From Zopfochytrium polystomum (taxonomy: Eukaryota; Chytridiomycota; Chytridiomycetes; Chytridiales; Chytridiaceae): 64,000 bases of DNA. Location of the stretch: positions 124,001 through 188,000 of the forward strand of contig JAIVFJ010000064.1 of NCBI GenBank assembly GCA_025765615.1, in the 5' to 3' direction. Made by a program: the position numbers and the translations under genes. Position 1 is the first letter of the stretch; each line of letters opens with the position of its first letter. Shown here in pieces: positions 10,617 to 20,814 of this stretch. The notes under the pieces are model-generated. The model worked only from the letters and a program-made list of their open reading frames with translations, did no database searches and was not told where the DNA came from.

Positions 10617-11540
10617 ATGTCTGACCCAAACAACACCTTCCCTGATGCAACTGCCTTCCAAGCCTTGATGGACCAATTACAAGCCCTTTCAAGACAGACA
10701 CACCAACTTCAAGAACAAGTCCTTCACCAGCAGCACCAGCTTCAACAACAACTTCACCAACAAGAACATCAAGCTCTTCCCCTGCCTCAAGCCAACCAAG
10801 CAAGAGAGCCCAAGGTTCCCAGCCCTGACAAGTTCACTGGGCTGGCCAAAGACCTTAGGAACTTCATGGCCACTGTGGAGAATGTCATCCTTCTCCAACC
10901 TTCAAGATTTCCCAGTGAGCAAGTCAAGGTTCTTTTCACAAGCACCCTCCTGTCTGGTCAAGCTCAATCATGGTACAGATCTCTCCCAAGCACACCCACC
11001 ACCCTGCAAGAACTCTGGGAGGGGCTGGAAGCTACCTTTGGTGACCCCTACGCATCTTGGACAGCAAGATCCAAGCTCAAGCATATCAAGCAAGGAAAGC
11101 AATCTTGTGTGGCCTACACCAACCAATTCAAGCAACTAGCCAGAGACTCTGGATACAATGATGCAGCTCTGATGGAGCTGTACCATGATGGTCTCCATGA
11201 GTCTATCCAAGACATGCTCTCCCAGTCTCTGCACATCCCTGAGACCTTGGAAGAGTACATTCTCCTTGCCATCAAGATTGACAACAGACTCTACTCCAAG
11301 AGGCTGAAGCAAAGACAAGTAGGAACTACATCAAGACCTACCCCAGTCCCTCAAGCTCTTACAGTTCCTGAACACATGCAAGTGGATGCAGTTGAGACAC
11401 TTCCTAAGGGTCCTCTGAGCCAAGAGGAGAAAACAAGGAGGGCCCAGCAGGGACTGTGTTTCTACTGTGGCTCCAAGGAGCATGCTGTCAAGGACTGCCC
11501 AAGGAAGAAGCACCCAAACTCCCAGGTCCAGGCTCACTGA
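10617..11540 (+). CDS. gag: Gag of the LTR retrotransposon
   Basis: Uninterrupted 307-codon frame. A Gln-rich coiled-coil-like N-terminus (about residues 20-60) is followed by a retrotransposon Gag capsid-like region (about 65-230: DKFTGLAKDLRNF, then SWYRSL, then ATFGDPY). A CCHC zinc knuckle, CFYCGSKEHAVKDC, sits near the C-terminus. The start at 10617 is the first ATG after the LTR and primer site. Gag assembles the particle and packages RNA; an intact copy fits mobilisation in trans. The last 28 codons overlap the pol-like frame. Confidence 0.93.
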   Translation: MSDPNNTFPDATAFQALMDQLQALSRQTHQLQEQVLHQQHQLQQQLHQQEHQALPLPQANQAREPKVPSPDKFTGLAKDLRNFMATVENVILLQPSRFPSEQVKVLFTSTLLSGQAQSWYRSLPSTPTTLQELWEGLEATFGDPYASWTARSKLKHIKQGKQSCVAYTNQFKQLARDSGYNDAALMELYHDGLHESIQDMLSQSLHIPETLEEYILLAIKIDNRLYSKRLKQRQVGTTSRPTPVPQALTVPEHMQVDAVETLPKGPLSQEEKTRRAQQGLCFYCGSKEHAVKDCPRKKHPNSQVQAH

Positions 11541-13051
11541 GGGGCAATTCCCTGGACCCTCCTCCAAGCTGCCCCTGTTTCATCACCACCACCAGCACCA
11601 CAAACACCTCAGATTCCAAGCCCCACCAACTCACCATGGATGTCAAGATTCAACTCTCACCCAAGTCAACAATCACAACCAAGGCCCTTATAGACCCTGG
11701 ATCATCCTGCAACATCATTGATGCCACCCTTGCCAAGTCTTGTGCCATTCCCACCATCAAGAAATCCACACCCCTCAAGGTTCACTTTGCCAATCATGCT
11801 CTGTTCAAGGAAATCAGCCATGAAACCAAGCTAAACCTCCACATCCAAGACTTTCCACCATCCATGGTCAATCTGGAAGTATTGGATCTTGGCTCACCCA
11901 CATTCTCTGTCATCCTGGGATTACCATGGCTGCAAGCCCAGAACCCTGCCATTGATTGGGTCACTGGTCAAGTCCAACCTCCACCAATTGGAACAGTCAC
12001 CCAAAACTCAAGTCAAGCCTCCAAGTCTCATGCTCTCAAGTCCCTGATTCAAGGCTCTCAGCCTAGTATCCAAGGTCAACCACAAATGACAGCTCCAGTA
12101 TCAGCCTGCAGCTCACAGATCCCAGCCAAGATTCAAGTTTCACAGTTCACAGTTCATAGTCAAGATTCCAGCACAGCTCATAGAGCTCACAGTCATGGCC
12201 AAGTCTGTAGTTCACAGAACCCACAGTCAAAGATTCAAGTACCACAGTTCACAGTCCAAATTCAAGATTCAAGCTCCACAGCTCACAGTCTTTGCCAAGA
12301 ACAGAACCCTCAGTCAAAGATTCAAGAATCACAGTTCCCAGTCAACAATTCAAGCCCCACTGCTGATGAGCACAGAAGGACAGACCTTGCACCTGAAGGG
12401 GGAGATGGTTTCACCCCACCTTCCAAGACACACCTTTCACTGCTTCCTGACAGTGTGTGGGCCCATGCTATTTCCAAGGACCCCAAGCCTCACAAGATTC
12501 AAATCAGCCAAGAAGAGGAAAAACTTGAGATACTCAAGACAAGGCATGTTGCAGCAACAGCTGGACACCAAGGAGAGCACAAGACATATGAGCTTGCTTC
12601 CAGAGACTTTTACTGGCCAGGCATGAGGAAGAACTTGCAGTCCAAAAGACCAAGTCCCAAGCTAGACAACCTCAAGTTGAGACCTTTCAAGATCTTGGAG
12701 CAAATCAATCCAGTCACCTTCAAGCTGGATCTCCCTGCATCCATGAAGATCCACCCAGTTTTCCATGTCAGCCTTTTGGAGAAGTTTGTGGCCAATTCCA
12801 TTCCAGGCAGAGTTGTTCCTCCTCCTCCTCCAGTTGAGGTAGAAGGTGAAGAGGAATTTGAGGTTGAACAAATCTTGGATGCCAAGTGGTTTGGAAGGAC
12901 ACTCAAGTTCCTTGTTAAGTGGAAAGGTTACTCAGATGCTGACAACACCTGGGAACCTGAGTCAAACCTCACTCACTGCCAAGACCTTCTGCTCAAGTTC
13001 AAGACCAGGTACCCCACCAAGTTGCAGAAGAGGCCTAAAAGGGGGAGATGA
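11456..13051 (+). CDS. pol: Internally deleted Pol: protease, integrase remnants, chromodomain
   Basis: The frame is -1 relative to Gag and has no stop until 13051, directly before the 3' LTR. A CCCAAAC heptamer at 11513-11519, in Gag register C CCA AAC, is a candidate slippery site. The protease domain has LIDPGSSCNIID (the usual D-[ST]-G is DPG-SS here) and ILGLPWL. A Gln/Ser-rich spacer with three imperfect KIQ-SQF repeats follows. It leads into an integrase zinc-finger remnant (GHQGEHKTYEL, DFYWPGM), then directly into the integrase C-terminal region (LRPFKILEQI, HPVFHVSLLEKF) and a chromodomain (ILDAKWFG, FLVKWKGYSDADNTWEP). RT, RNase H and the DDE core are absent with no frame break. 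The annotated start is only where the frame opens. Confidence 0.9.
   Translation: MFLLWLQGACCQGLPKEEAPKLPGPGSLRGNSLDPPPSCPCFITTTSTTNTSDSKPHQLTMDVKIQLSPKSTITTKALIDPGSSCNIIDATLAKSCAIPTIKKSTPLKVHFANHALFKEISHETKLNLHIQDFPPSMVNLEVLDLGSPTFSVILGLPWLQAQNPAIDWVTGQVQPPPIGTVTQNSSQASKSHALKSLIQGSQPSIQGQPQMTAPVSACSSQIPAKIQVSQFTVHSQDSSTAHRAHSHGQVCSSQNPQSKIQVPQFTVQIQDSSSTAHSLCQEQNPQSKIQESQFPVNNSSPTADEHRRTDLAPEGGDGFTPPSKTHLSLLPDSVWAHAISKDPKPHKIQISQEEEKLEILKTRHVAATAGHQGEHKTYELASRDFYWPGMRKNLQSKRPSPKLDNLKLRPFKILEQINPVTFKLDLPASMKIHPVFHVSLLEKFVANSIPGRVVPPPPPVEVEGEEEFEVEQILDAKWFGRTLKFLVKWKGYSDADNTWEPESNLTHCQDLLLKFKTRYPTKLQKRPKRGR
11513..11519 (+). promoter_or_regulatory. Candidate -1 ribosomal frameshift heptamer
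   Basis: CCCAAAC is positioned as C CCA AAC in the Gag frame and fits X XXY YYZ. The shift would join Gag just after the zinc knuckle to the protease frame. No downstream stem or pseudoknot was verified. Confidence 0.5.
13037..13049 (+). other. Polypurine tract
   Basis: AAAAGGGGGAGA just upstream of the 3' LTR, the standard position for plus-strand priming. Confidence 0.75.
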
Positions 13052-13404
13052 TGTTATGAATCACCCTCTGGAAACCTCTGGAACCTTCTAGAACATTCCT
13101 TCATGGAACCTTCTGGAACCTTCTGGAACCTTCTAGAACATTCCTTCATGGAACCTTGTGGAACCTTCTGGAACCTTCTTTGCTTTCCTGACTTGTCTTG
13201 TTGTCATTGGTATCATTGGTATCATTGTATTACTAATTGCTCTTTCTGGAACTTTCTTTGAGTCTTGACAAGGAAGACTCTCAAAAGGTATAAAAGGGGG
13301 ATGGGGGACCTGTCCCATCCCTCAAGTGAATTATTGTTTCCAATACAATCATCACTCCTCTCAGTTCCTTGTCTGCCTTGTCCTGTCCTGCCCTGTTCCT
13401 GACA
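13052..13404 (+). repeat. 3' LTR
   Basis: 353 bp, apparently identical to the 5' LTR, followed by the GAACC duplication at 13405-13409. Confidence 0.95.
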
Positions 13405-14184
13405 GAACCTTTAAAAAAACTTGAAGGCCCCTTAGAATCGAATGCGTCCAAGCAAAGCGAGCGAAGCACAAGGCAGCCCAGCCGGGGAGCCAGGGTGAAC
13501 ACGAGCTGCATTGTAGTGCTGCCCTGCCAAAGACATTCACTCCTGTGAAGATTAGCTATTTTGGTGTAGACCGGGATTATTATTGTCTCAAGGTTGCATC
13601 TGCCATCTTGAACGCACAGAAGACATTCAATTTTGATTCTGCACAGCACCGCGAATGGTGCGATCGTGATTAGGATTGTTTTCTTCGCTATTCCTGTTTT
13701 ATCATGCTTAAGATTTCCATTGGCTGCTTTATGGGGGTACCGCCATTTAAATGGCTTTTTGACAACCTCCACTGGGTGAGCCATTTAAACATCAGGGGAC
13801 TGCCCTAAAAACACAATAAACACATTGAAAAGGAGGTTTTGCCCTGTTTGTCTGGTTTTATTATTTTTATTTTACACAAAGACAAACTGGCTTTCGTCAC
13901 ACGGCTTCACTTTCCTTTTTTCGTTTTCTTTTTTGTTCCTTCATTTCTTGCCCTGCTTTCTGTTTCTTGCCCCACGCAGGCGTCGTCCACGTTGTTTTCC
14001 GTTCTTCACCCTTTTTTTCTGTTTCTGCAATGATTGCGAGGCTGCACCACAGATGGGGCCTGCTGCCCTAGAAAAATGCTACACGCCCCATTTTCGTATT
14101 TGATGGAATAATGGAAGTTGGGCGTGTCACCGTTTTTCAGGGCGCGCTGCTCTCCGACGGCCCTTTCAATGTGGAAAGTCGATT
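13405..14184. other. Intergenic, AT-rich
   Basis: Contains the right target-site duplication (13405-13409) and T-rich tracts near 13850-14020. No recognisable gene. Confidence 0.4.
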
Positions 14185-14651
14185 TCATTGCGGCTGGTAG
14201 CCAAACCGTGGGTGGCACTGACATTTTTTTTGACCAGACTTGAAGAAAACAAATAGAAGAAAAAAAGAAAAGACAAAGGATGCATAAAAAGTAAATTTCT
14301 CTGTCCCCACCCCACTCACTCCACGGCAAAATTGGAAAAATAGGGCAGTTTGCTTGATTTTTGACCACCCCCCAGGATTCAGCAACAAACATGGAAAACG
14401 TTGGGTTCTCCGCCGTCCGCTGACGAAATGCATCGGCTCCGCTTGCACCGACTCAAAATCTTCTGACTCGCAGAACTCGTTCGGGACGTTATTCTTTGCC
14501 TGATTCCATTCAAGCAAATTGAAGCGAACGTACATAGCGACGTCAATTATATCAGTGGCTGGGCCTGAATCATCAAGTTGAGCTCGGCCACACCTCCGAT
14601 TGAATAGAGTGAGAGTGTGGAGGTAATCAACGAGGGAGCAGGCCTGGGCTT
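14185..14651 (-). CDS. Possible exon(s) of an unrecognised gene
   Basis: On the minus strand an acceptor-like CTCGTTTCAG precedes 14651. From there a protein-like stretch of about 90 codons is open (LVDYLHTLTLFNRR, DVAMYVRFNLLEWN, then EDFESVQAEPMHF), without homopolymers. Past about 14390 the frame becomes hydrophobic and Phe-rich, like an intron. I found no phase-consistent upstream exon. A GAAA-type tandem repeat at 14695-14740 sits just upstream. It may be a gene relic. Function unknown. Confidence 0.25.
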
Positions 14652-14694
14652 CTGAAACGAGAGAAAAAAAAGAAGTTAATTGGAAATCAGGAAG

Positions 14695-14740
14695 GAAAGA
14701 AAGAAAGAAAGAAAGAAAGAACGAAAGAAAGAAAGAAACT
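14695..14740. repeat. (GAAA)n repeat
   Basis: About ten AAGA/GAAA units with one interruption. Confidence 0.85.
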
Positions 14741-14839
14741 TGATGATTCATTGGTATTTATTGCGCCAGAAGTGAGGGGTGGCAAACACAAGCCACCGAA
14801 AAAATGTAGCCCCACCAAGCAAAGTGCGCCATAATGTTT

Positions 14840-15082
14840 TCAGCGCGTCGTCCTTTGCGCCTGAGCAAGCGCCTCGCCCGTCAGCACGTCGGCCCCGGCC
14901 TTGGCGAACTCGACCATCAGCTCCTTGGCGCGTTCCTCGCCGCCGCTGTGCGCGTGCGCGTGAGCTGCTTGCTGCTTGCTCGCGTCGGCCGCAGCTGCTG
15001 CCGCCGCCGCCGGCGCGTTCGTGTCCGTGTTGGCGGTGGGAGCCGTGGTGGGGACGGTGCTTGGCGTGGTTGATGCGTCCAT
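14840..15082 (-). CDS. Small Ala/Thr-rich protein, 80 residues
   Basis: Complete frame from ATG 15082 to TGA at 14840. Residues 1-32 are Thr/Pro/Ala-rich and include an eight-Ala run. A His/Ala stretch (AAHAHAHSGGEE) follows, then a charged, probably helical C-terminus (RAKELMVEFAKAGADVL, LAQAQRTTR). A TATA-like element, TATATA at about 15223-15230, lies roughly 140 bp upstream on the coding strand. I recognise no family. The composition matches local genes and the C-terminal half looks constrained, so I favour a real small gene. Confidence 0.5.
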   Translation of the reverse strand: MDASTTPSTVPTTAPTANTDTNAPAAAAAAAADASKQQAAHAHAHSGGEERAKELMVEFAKAGADVLTGEALAQAQRTTR

Positions 15083-15095
15083 TTGTGGTGGGATC

Positions 15096-15128
15096 TTGGT
15101 TGGTTGGTTGGTTGGTTGGTTGGTTGGT
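15096..15128. repeat. (GGTT)n repeat in the 5' region of the small gene
   Basis: Eight GGTT units between the ATG at 15082 and the TATA-like element. Confidence 0.9.
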
Positions 15129-15220
15129 AACGGTAGTGGCGCGTGAGGTATAAGAGAGAGAGTGTGTGTGATTGTGTTTGCGGGTTTTTGTTGGTGCGAG
15201 TTGGAGGTCGCCCTTTGGCC

Positions 15221-15230
15221 TTTATATATA
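15221..15230 (-). promoter_or_regulatory. TATA-like promoter element of the small gene
   Basis: TTTATATATA on the plus strand reads TATATATAAA on the coding strand, about 140 bp upstream of ATG 15082. Confidence 0.4.
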
Positions 15231-15572
15231 GTAAGCGGGGGTTCGGGTGGGGGTTCGGGTGGGAGGGGGTGTGACCCACCCGAGCGTGAAGGGTGTGTGA
15301 GTGAGTCATGGTGCCTAACTCGTGAGGCTCGGATGACACTTTCTCTGTCTCTCCATAGAGGTCTTCAGTCTCCCTCTGTCTTTTCTGTTTGTCTCACTTG
15401 CCGTCCCGAGCATGTGGAGGAGTGAGTGAGGTCATGAGTCGGCAATACAGGCCAGGAAAGGAAAGACGCCCAGCGCCGGCCCGACCTTCTCTTCCCTTCC
15501 AATAATAATTATACGTGAACAGGAAAGGAGGAAAGGAGAAGACGCACATTGCCACACATACACCTTCACTGT

Positions 15573-15574
<2 letters not shown>

Positions 15575-15614
<40 letters not shown>
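15575..15614. repeat. 40-base poly(A) tract
   Basis: An uninterrupted A run. No flanking duplication that would mark a retroposed sequence was found. Confidence 0.9.
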
Positions 15615-15617
<3 letters not shown>

Positions 15618-16748
15618 AAAAAACTCCTCGCCGGTTGGTCGCCGGGACCGGAACGGCGTTCGTAAATTCTGCCGTTTTGGAATGGACAGCAGGGACTACT
15701 GCGTCCGGGATGAACGATGCCCAGCGCCTGAAGGGTTTCGGTTTATATTGTCAGATTTTGTTATTACATGCAGTAATAAAAATATCCTCAAAAGTTACAC
15801 AACCGGACCGTATGAATTCGACATGCGAGGCACTCCTGGCCTCCACTTCCGCTGTCGACTTGATTTGTGAGTCGCACTGTGGTGGCTGGGTTGCGGAAGA
15901 GATCCGACACAAAAAAAGTGGGGGCAAAACGGTTGCCGGACATCCGACTCCCGACTCTCATTTCCACCCAACAACAGCCAAGTGGTGGGTGCAAACCCGC
16001 CGTCCCCACGTTATGTGAGAGACGGAAGCGCCGCGGAGGTCCCGCGGAGGAAAGAGCTTAAGTGATGCTGGTTGTTTATCGTCCAGCTGTTTTTCGGACG
16101 TCCGACCGTGACTTGTCAGTCCTAGTGGAGCGGCCGAGGCCTGGCGGAGCGTGCGAGCATCTGATTGGCGCGGATCCGGGTCGGGGGTCCCCGCGCGACG
16201 TGTGCTATGTGTTCGATCAGGCGGTCGTTGGCCTTGGCAGACAGATCAAGGGCTGCACATATGATCGAGATGACGACCCCCGCCCTCCTCTCGCTCTCTT
16301 TCTCTCTCTGTCTGTCTCTCTGCTGTCGCTCACTTGATTGGATAATCGCTGCCCACTAATTGGTTTGTCTTCGATTATTGTTATTATTTCTCCGCCGCAA
16401 CGAGTCATCCATCACCCCCTGCACCCCACGATCGAAAAAAGCGGTTCGGAGTCCATTGATATTAAAAAGAGGAAAAAGCGCAAAGCAGCAACACCACCAA
16501 TTATGGACAGCCAAGATTGCAAATTCTCTTTTATTTTATTTCATTTTTTTTTTGCAACAAAAGAAGAAAACAAAAAGAAAAAAAAAACATACATAAATAA
16601 ATACTTCCCCATCCACTCGTCCATTCGTGCCAGGCCCACCCTCCTCCCTCCGCCCCACCCACCCACCCACCCACTCACCCCCTTCCAACACCCCCCTTCC
16701 CTCATCGCCCATTGTTGTCATCGGTCACTACACAAAGCCCTAAACAAC
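15615..16748. other. Intergenic upstream of PY3
   Basis: Several short overlapping frames but no domain or coherent splice structure. A CT-rich tract lies near 16280-16325 and A-rich runs near 16540-16600. Confidence 0.4.
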
Positions 16749-18426
16749 ATGGAAAGCACCGAAACCAGCACCAAAGCACCCTCTGCCGCCGCACGAACAT
16801 CGATGACGAGGGTGAAGGCGACGTCAACCTCGGCGTATCCTCCGACTGCGGCGGATCCTGACACTGCCAGTGCCCCCCTCCCTACCGTCACGCTGCCTCC
16901 TTTGAATACAAAGAGCCTCATTCCTTTTGCTTCAGCCAAAGCGGCCGGTGCGACGCCTGCAGCCACCGGCACATCCTCGTCAGCAGTACCACCATCGAGC
17001 AGTGCCACCCCGGACAACGGCGGGAGCCTCACTCGAAGCACAAGTGAGGTTGTCATTGTAATATCGGGCTCAAGCCACGATGCTGCTAGATCGACTGCAG
17101 TCGTTGAAGCCATCGATCCTCTTGATCATATGCAATCGGCTGCAGCTGCAATTTCACCCTCGCAGTCGCCTGTGTCCCCAAAGCTGGCCGGCGTCTCTCC
17201 GTTTGTTGTGGCCACATCGGAGGACTCGTATGTTGCGGACGTTCTGGCAGCCGATGTGCGCGTCGCCCCTCCCTCCCACCCCCTCGCCAACGAGCGAAGG
17301 AACAGACGTGCCAGGCGCATCGCTGTTGTCAGGCTACGTTACGACTGCGGCACGGCTTTCTTCGACCAGATCATGCCCTCGGAGCTGGAGGGGATGGTGA
17401 GAATGGCTATCGGCTTCACTCTCACCCAGATTCCATGACATTCTCTTACCATGCATTTCGCCTTTAAAAAAAATGTTCAAACCAAATTAGCTATCGAACC
17501 TGGAGTACGCCATTCGTATGCAAACGCTGAACACGGCACTTTCCCACCATTGGACCTTGCTGGACATTGGACCTCCAATGCGAGCAGTCGCAGCTGTCCT
17601 TTCCGTGGCCGGGGCCGGCGCCTTCGTCGTTTTCGTGTTCATGAACGCGAGCGTTGCCGCCCCTTTCGCCGCCCTCGTCCTGGGAGGTGTTTTGTCAATG
17701 TTCTTGGTTGCTGGACTGCACACGTACAAGGTATGTCAATCGTTGTTGTGAGCGCGTACAAACGTATTAAAGACACTTTGAACTACAAACCAGCCCACCC
17801 GCACGGTCAGACAAGTACTGGCGGACTGGAACGCCGAGGACGAGCCACGTCACGGCATTCATTGGCGCTCGATACGGCAAGATAAAGCAATTAAGATCCT
17901 ATCTTTCCTGCCAGTCGCAGTTCCGTGGAGCCTTGTTGTCGAGCGCGCCACCATTCAGCGCTCTCGAAACTCTACTGGTCCGAATGCGGACGACGCGGAA
18001 GAGAACGATGACGACATATTCAATGCTCCACTCGTCGACGCTCTTCCTCTGTACGTTCCGCCAGCATCAACCACAAATGCAGTGTCGACTCCATCCAGGG
18101 AGCTTCTGTCTGGCGGCCCCGCAGCCCAGACTCCCCGCAGCTCACACAGCGAATTCTGGTCGGAAAGCTCCCTCTCTCCGGCTCGACTTGACACAACTAC
18201 TTTGTTCGTCAGGAGCGGGGGTCGCGACACTCCGGCAACACCTCACTCCGCTGCTGGGACAGCGCTCTCCTTCGGTGCGAGTTCAATCGGGGCATCTCCC
18301 TCGATTAGGAGTAGCTGGCCTGCTGGGCATGGTTCTGCATCCCCAGTACTGTTGCCCACGGCCATTGTGACGGAAGATGGAATCGACCTATCGGCTCTTC
18401 CCCCCCCCCCAAGCTACAATGCGTAG
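16749..18426 (+). CDS. PY3: two-transmembrane LPxY/PPxY-motif protein (family member 3)
   Basis: Exons 16749-17396, 17491-17730 and 17794-18426; introns of 94 bp (GTGAGA...ATTAG) and 63 bp (GTATGT...ACCAG), both phase 0. Product 506 residues. The N-terminal 200 are Ser/Thr/Ala-rich. The core matches PY1, PY2 and PY4: RLRYDCGTAFF, PSELEGM, then after the first intron NLEYAIRMQTLN and two hydrophobic segments at about 246-266 and 272-292. After the second intron come LADWNAEDEPRHGIHW and PVAVPWSLVVERA. DALPLYVPP follows, and the protein ends PPPPSYNA. Both intron positions coincide with PY1. The start is the first Met after an AT-rich leader. Inferred role as for PY2. Confidence 0.85.
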
Positions 18427-19828
18427 GCCGTACACCAGGAACTATTTGCGGAGCCGGCCTCCTTTGCACTAGTCCCTGCCCCATCGCCCATCCTCATATT
18501 TTCCCTTTGAGCACCTGCTTTGTAAAATCCTGCTCTCTACCGCATCTTACTGTCAGGCGCTTCTGCGCTCTTCCGAATCTTCTCCTTAACTAATGAAGTC
18601 GGAAGGTCGACGATGTGCCTGGCATGGCCAAGCGGAAACGGTTTGTCGCGCTGCTCCTGGAGACCTTTCATCCCAAACCTTCTTCTTTTTTACCGTGGTC
18701 ACTTTTTGTTTTGAATCCGACTCACTGGATCCAGCCCTTGGGCAAGCCACTCTCACCAACCGATTCTCATCTTCTCCTTAACTAATGAAGTGAGAAGACG
18801 TTGGCCGTGAGTGTTTGCTCCATTGTTGGTCCAGCGTCACGATTCTATCATTGATGTTTGTTTTTTTCGCACATTCTCCTTCGGCCTTTTTTCCACGCCT
18901 GCTGACTTATGGTGGCAAACCCCGCCGCTCCGTGAACCTTATGCCGAATGTTGTTGCTGTCATCTGTTTTCACAATCGGCCTGCTCAAGCGCACCCTTCA
19001 CCCCCCATTCTCTCCTATCCCCACCCTTGTCAGCCGTCTAACAAGCAATGCTGGAACGAGGAATAAAATGAAGCCATAAGGCCGTTTCGTTTCCTCATCA
19101 AACGACATTTTTCATTCACGTGTACATTAGTGGCGACAGACGGATCGGCTGAAGTCTTATGCGAAAAGATACTTTTCGATTTTTCAGGAGGGAGCGCCTA
19201 TTCATTGACCCCCTTCTAAGTAAACCATAGACCTCCCTTGAACCCAAGTTAGAAGACAAACAGCCGTCAATAGGCAGACTGTTCAGCAGCTCATAGAACA
19301 CAAGGCCAGCCAGCGATGGCGCGGACACGGCCAAGATGGGAGACAGAGAGTGTCGCATCTGGCGGAGCCGCAGGAAGAAAGCGAATAAAGATAGCGGCAC
19401 GCTCCAGGAGATCAAGTCTGATCTTATACGCACGTCAGATTTGAGCAGATCAACACGGGGGGGGGGAGAACAGCCATCGGGAGAGTCTACCGCGAGGCTG
19501 CGGCGGGTCCTCAAAGGACGGTGGTGTGGCCGAGAGAGTGTTGTAGCCAGTGATGCGTGGAGCGCACATTAGCGTTAGGGGTGAACCCGCTGCCGACAGC
19601 CGCTCCCAACAGCGGCCCGTTGTTGACTTGCATATGCCCTTTTGCGTCCCCATTGATTGCAGGACGTTCGAGCGCCGCGGGAGCCGAGCACATCATGTTG
19701 TTTGTCTTCAAAATTCTGTTCTGTTGCGGGTCTATGCTTTTACTTAGGTGTCCACGAATAGGCGGTCCCTTTTCAAAAAAGTAAAAACAAACGATGTGTC
19801 ATTTTGTTGAGACCAACAGAATCTATCG
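18427..19828. other. Intergenic with a 23 bp direct repeat
   Basis: A 23 bp sequence containing CTCCTTAACTAATGAAG occurs at 18577-18599 and 18769-18791. A minus-strand frame at 19116-19514 has one protein-like stretch (SPILAVSAPSLAGLVF) but no domain I recognise. Nothing else is supported. Confidence 0.45.
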
Positions 19829-20814
19829 TCAGTTGCGCGAAGAAGCGCCGGCGGCGGCGGCTGGATCGTAGGTCGGCCTCGGCAGCTCGTAGCCCTGGGT
19901 GGTGCGTCCGTACGAGATGCCGCCGAGCCTAGACACTGGCCTGTACCGAGCGAGGGTCGACGGTCACCTTGCCGTCGTCCGAGCGGACGAGCACGTCCCT
20001 CTTTGCGACGACGTTGACGATCCTCCCAAGCACGACGCTCGCGGCGGCGGATGGCGCACCGCCGCCGTCGTCGTCGTGGTGCACAGTGTACACGTGCTGC
20101 AGTCGACACTCGAACGCCAGCGCGGCGTCGCGCACCCTCGGCGGCCTCACGCGCTCCGAGGCCGCCAGCCGCATCCCCGCGCGGGCGTGCTCCTCCACGC
20201 CGTGCGGGTACGCGCACGACGTGTGGTTCGCGGACTCGACCATGTGCTCGCTGACCATGTTCACGACAAACTCGCCGGTCGCCTGCGCGTTCAGGAGCGA
20301 GTCTTTGGGCTGGCCGCCGCGCTGGTGGTTCATTGAGATCTGGAGGGGGAAGTATTGAATGGTGCGCGCGGAGGGCGAGGAGTGAGATGGGGGGGGGGGG
20401 GGGGTGATTGGAGGGGTTAAAAAGGTCGGGGGAAAAAAAAAAAAAAACATCACGACGCCAAACCATGAGCGTCGGCGGGTCGTGGCACACGATGTTAAAG
20501 TACGAGTACGGCGCGACGTTGACGCGCCCACTGTCGGCGTCGATCGACGACACCAGCGCGATCGGCCGCGGCACCACCGCGCTGATCAGCAGGTGGTACA
20601 TACCGCCCGCGGCCAGCCGCGCCGGGTCCAGCGACTCGTCGGCGTCGCCGAGCTCCGCGGGGGGAGGGAGCTGAGGCGGCGGGGAGGAGGCGCTGCTGCC
20701 GCCTGCTTGCCACGTCGGGTGCGGCGGCTGGTAGAGTGTGAAGGCTTCGGCGTGCGGGAAGGGCGGACGGGAGTGTGGTGAGGAGGAGGAGGAGGAGGAG
20801 GAGGAGGAGGACAT
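19829..20814 (-). CDS. Flavin reductase-like (FMN-binding split-barrel) protein with apparent frame break
   Basis: Exon 1 runs from 20814 (or an upstream in-frame ATG at 21015, which would add a possible targeting extension) to about 20464. It contains MYHLLISAVVPRPIALVSS, VNVAPYSYFN and DPPTLM. Exon 2 starts at 20339 after CCCTCCAG and contains KDSLLNAQATGEFVVNMV. This is the DIM6/NTAB flavin reductase-like signature: an FMN-binding split barrel, typically a flavin reductase or oxidoreductase. The donor is uncertain; GTTTGG at 20463 keeps phase. Near the end the frame reads DPRSVQ and then stops, whereas one base further on PVSRLGGISYGR continues to a TGA at 19829. Family proteins continue with an RLGG-like segment here, so about 19940 holds a one-base insertion or a sequence error. 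Confidence 0.75.

Larger units (their letters stand above)
10224..13404 (+). mobile_element. Non-autonomous Ty3/Gypsy-type (chromovirus) LTR retrotransposon
   Basis: The element is 3181 bp, with 353 bp LTRs at 10224-10576 and 13052-13404 that I read as identical. The LTRs start TG and end CA, and the element is flanked by a GAACC duplication. Between them lie a Gag frame and a second frame, in the -1 register, holding an aspartic protease, an integrase zinc-finger remnant, an integrase C-terminal region and a chromodomain. Reverse transcriptase, RNase H and the integrase catalytic core are missing, but the frame is kept open. A polypurine tract abuts the 3' LTR. Identical LTRs and the intact duplication imply recent insertion, so the enzymes must have come from an autonomous relative elsewhere. 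Confidence 0.93.

Noticed and set aside
10617..13051. Host gene with Gag-like domain (domesticated)
   Set aside because: Identical LTRs, target-site duplication, primer site and polypurine tract show it is a recently inserted element.
13281..13784. 167-codon minus-strand frame overlapping the 3' LTR
   Set aside because: It runs across the LTR boundary and target-site duplication, so it cannot be an ancestral gene as read.
15575..15614. Poly(A) tract as the tail of a retroposed gene
   Set aside because: No target-site duplication and no recognisable upstream body.
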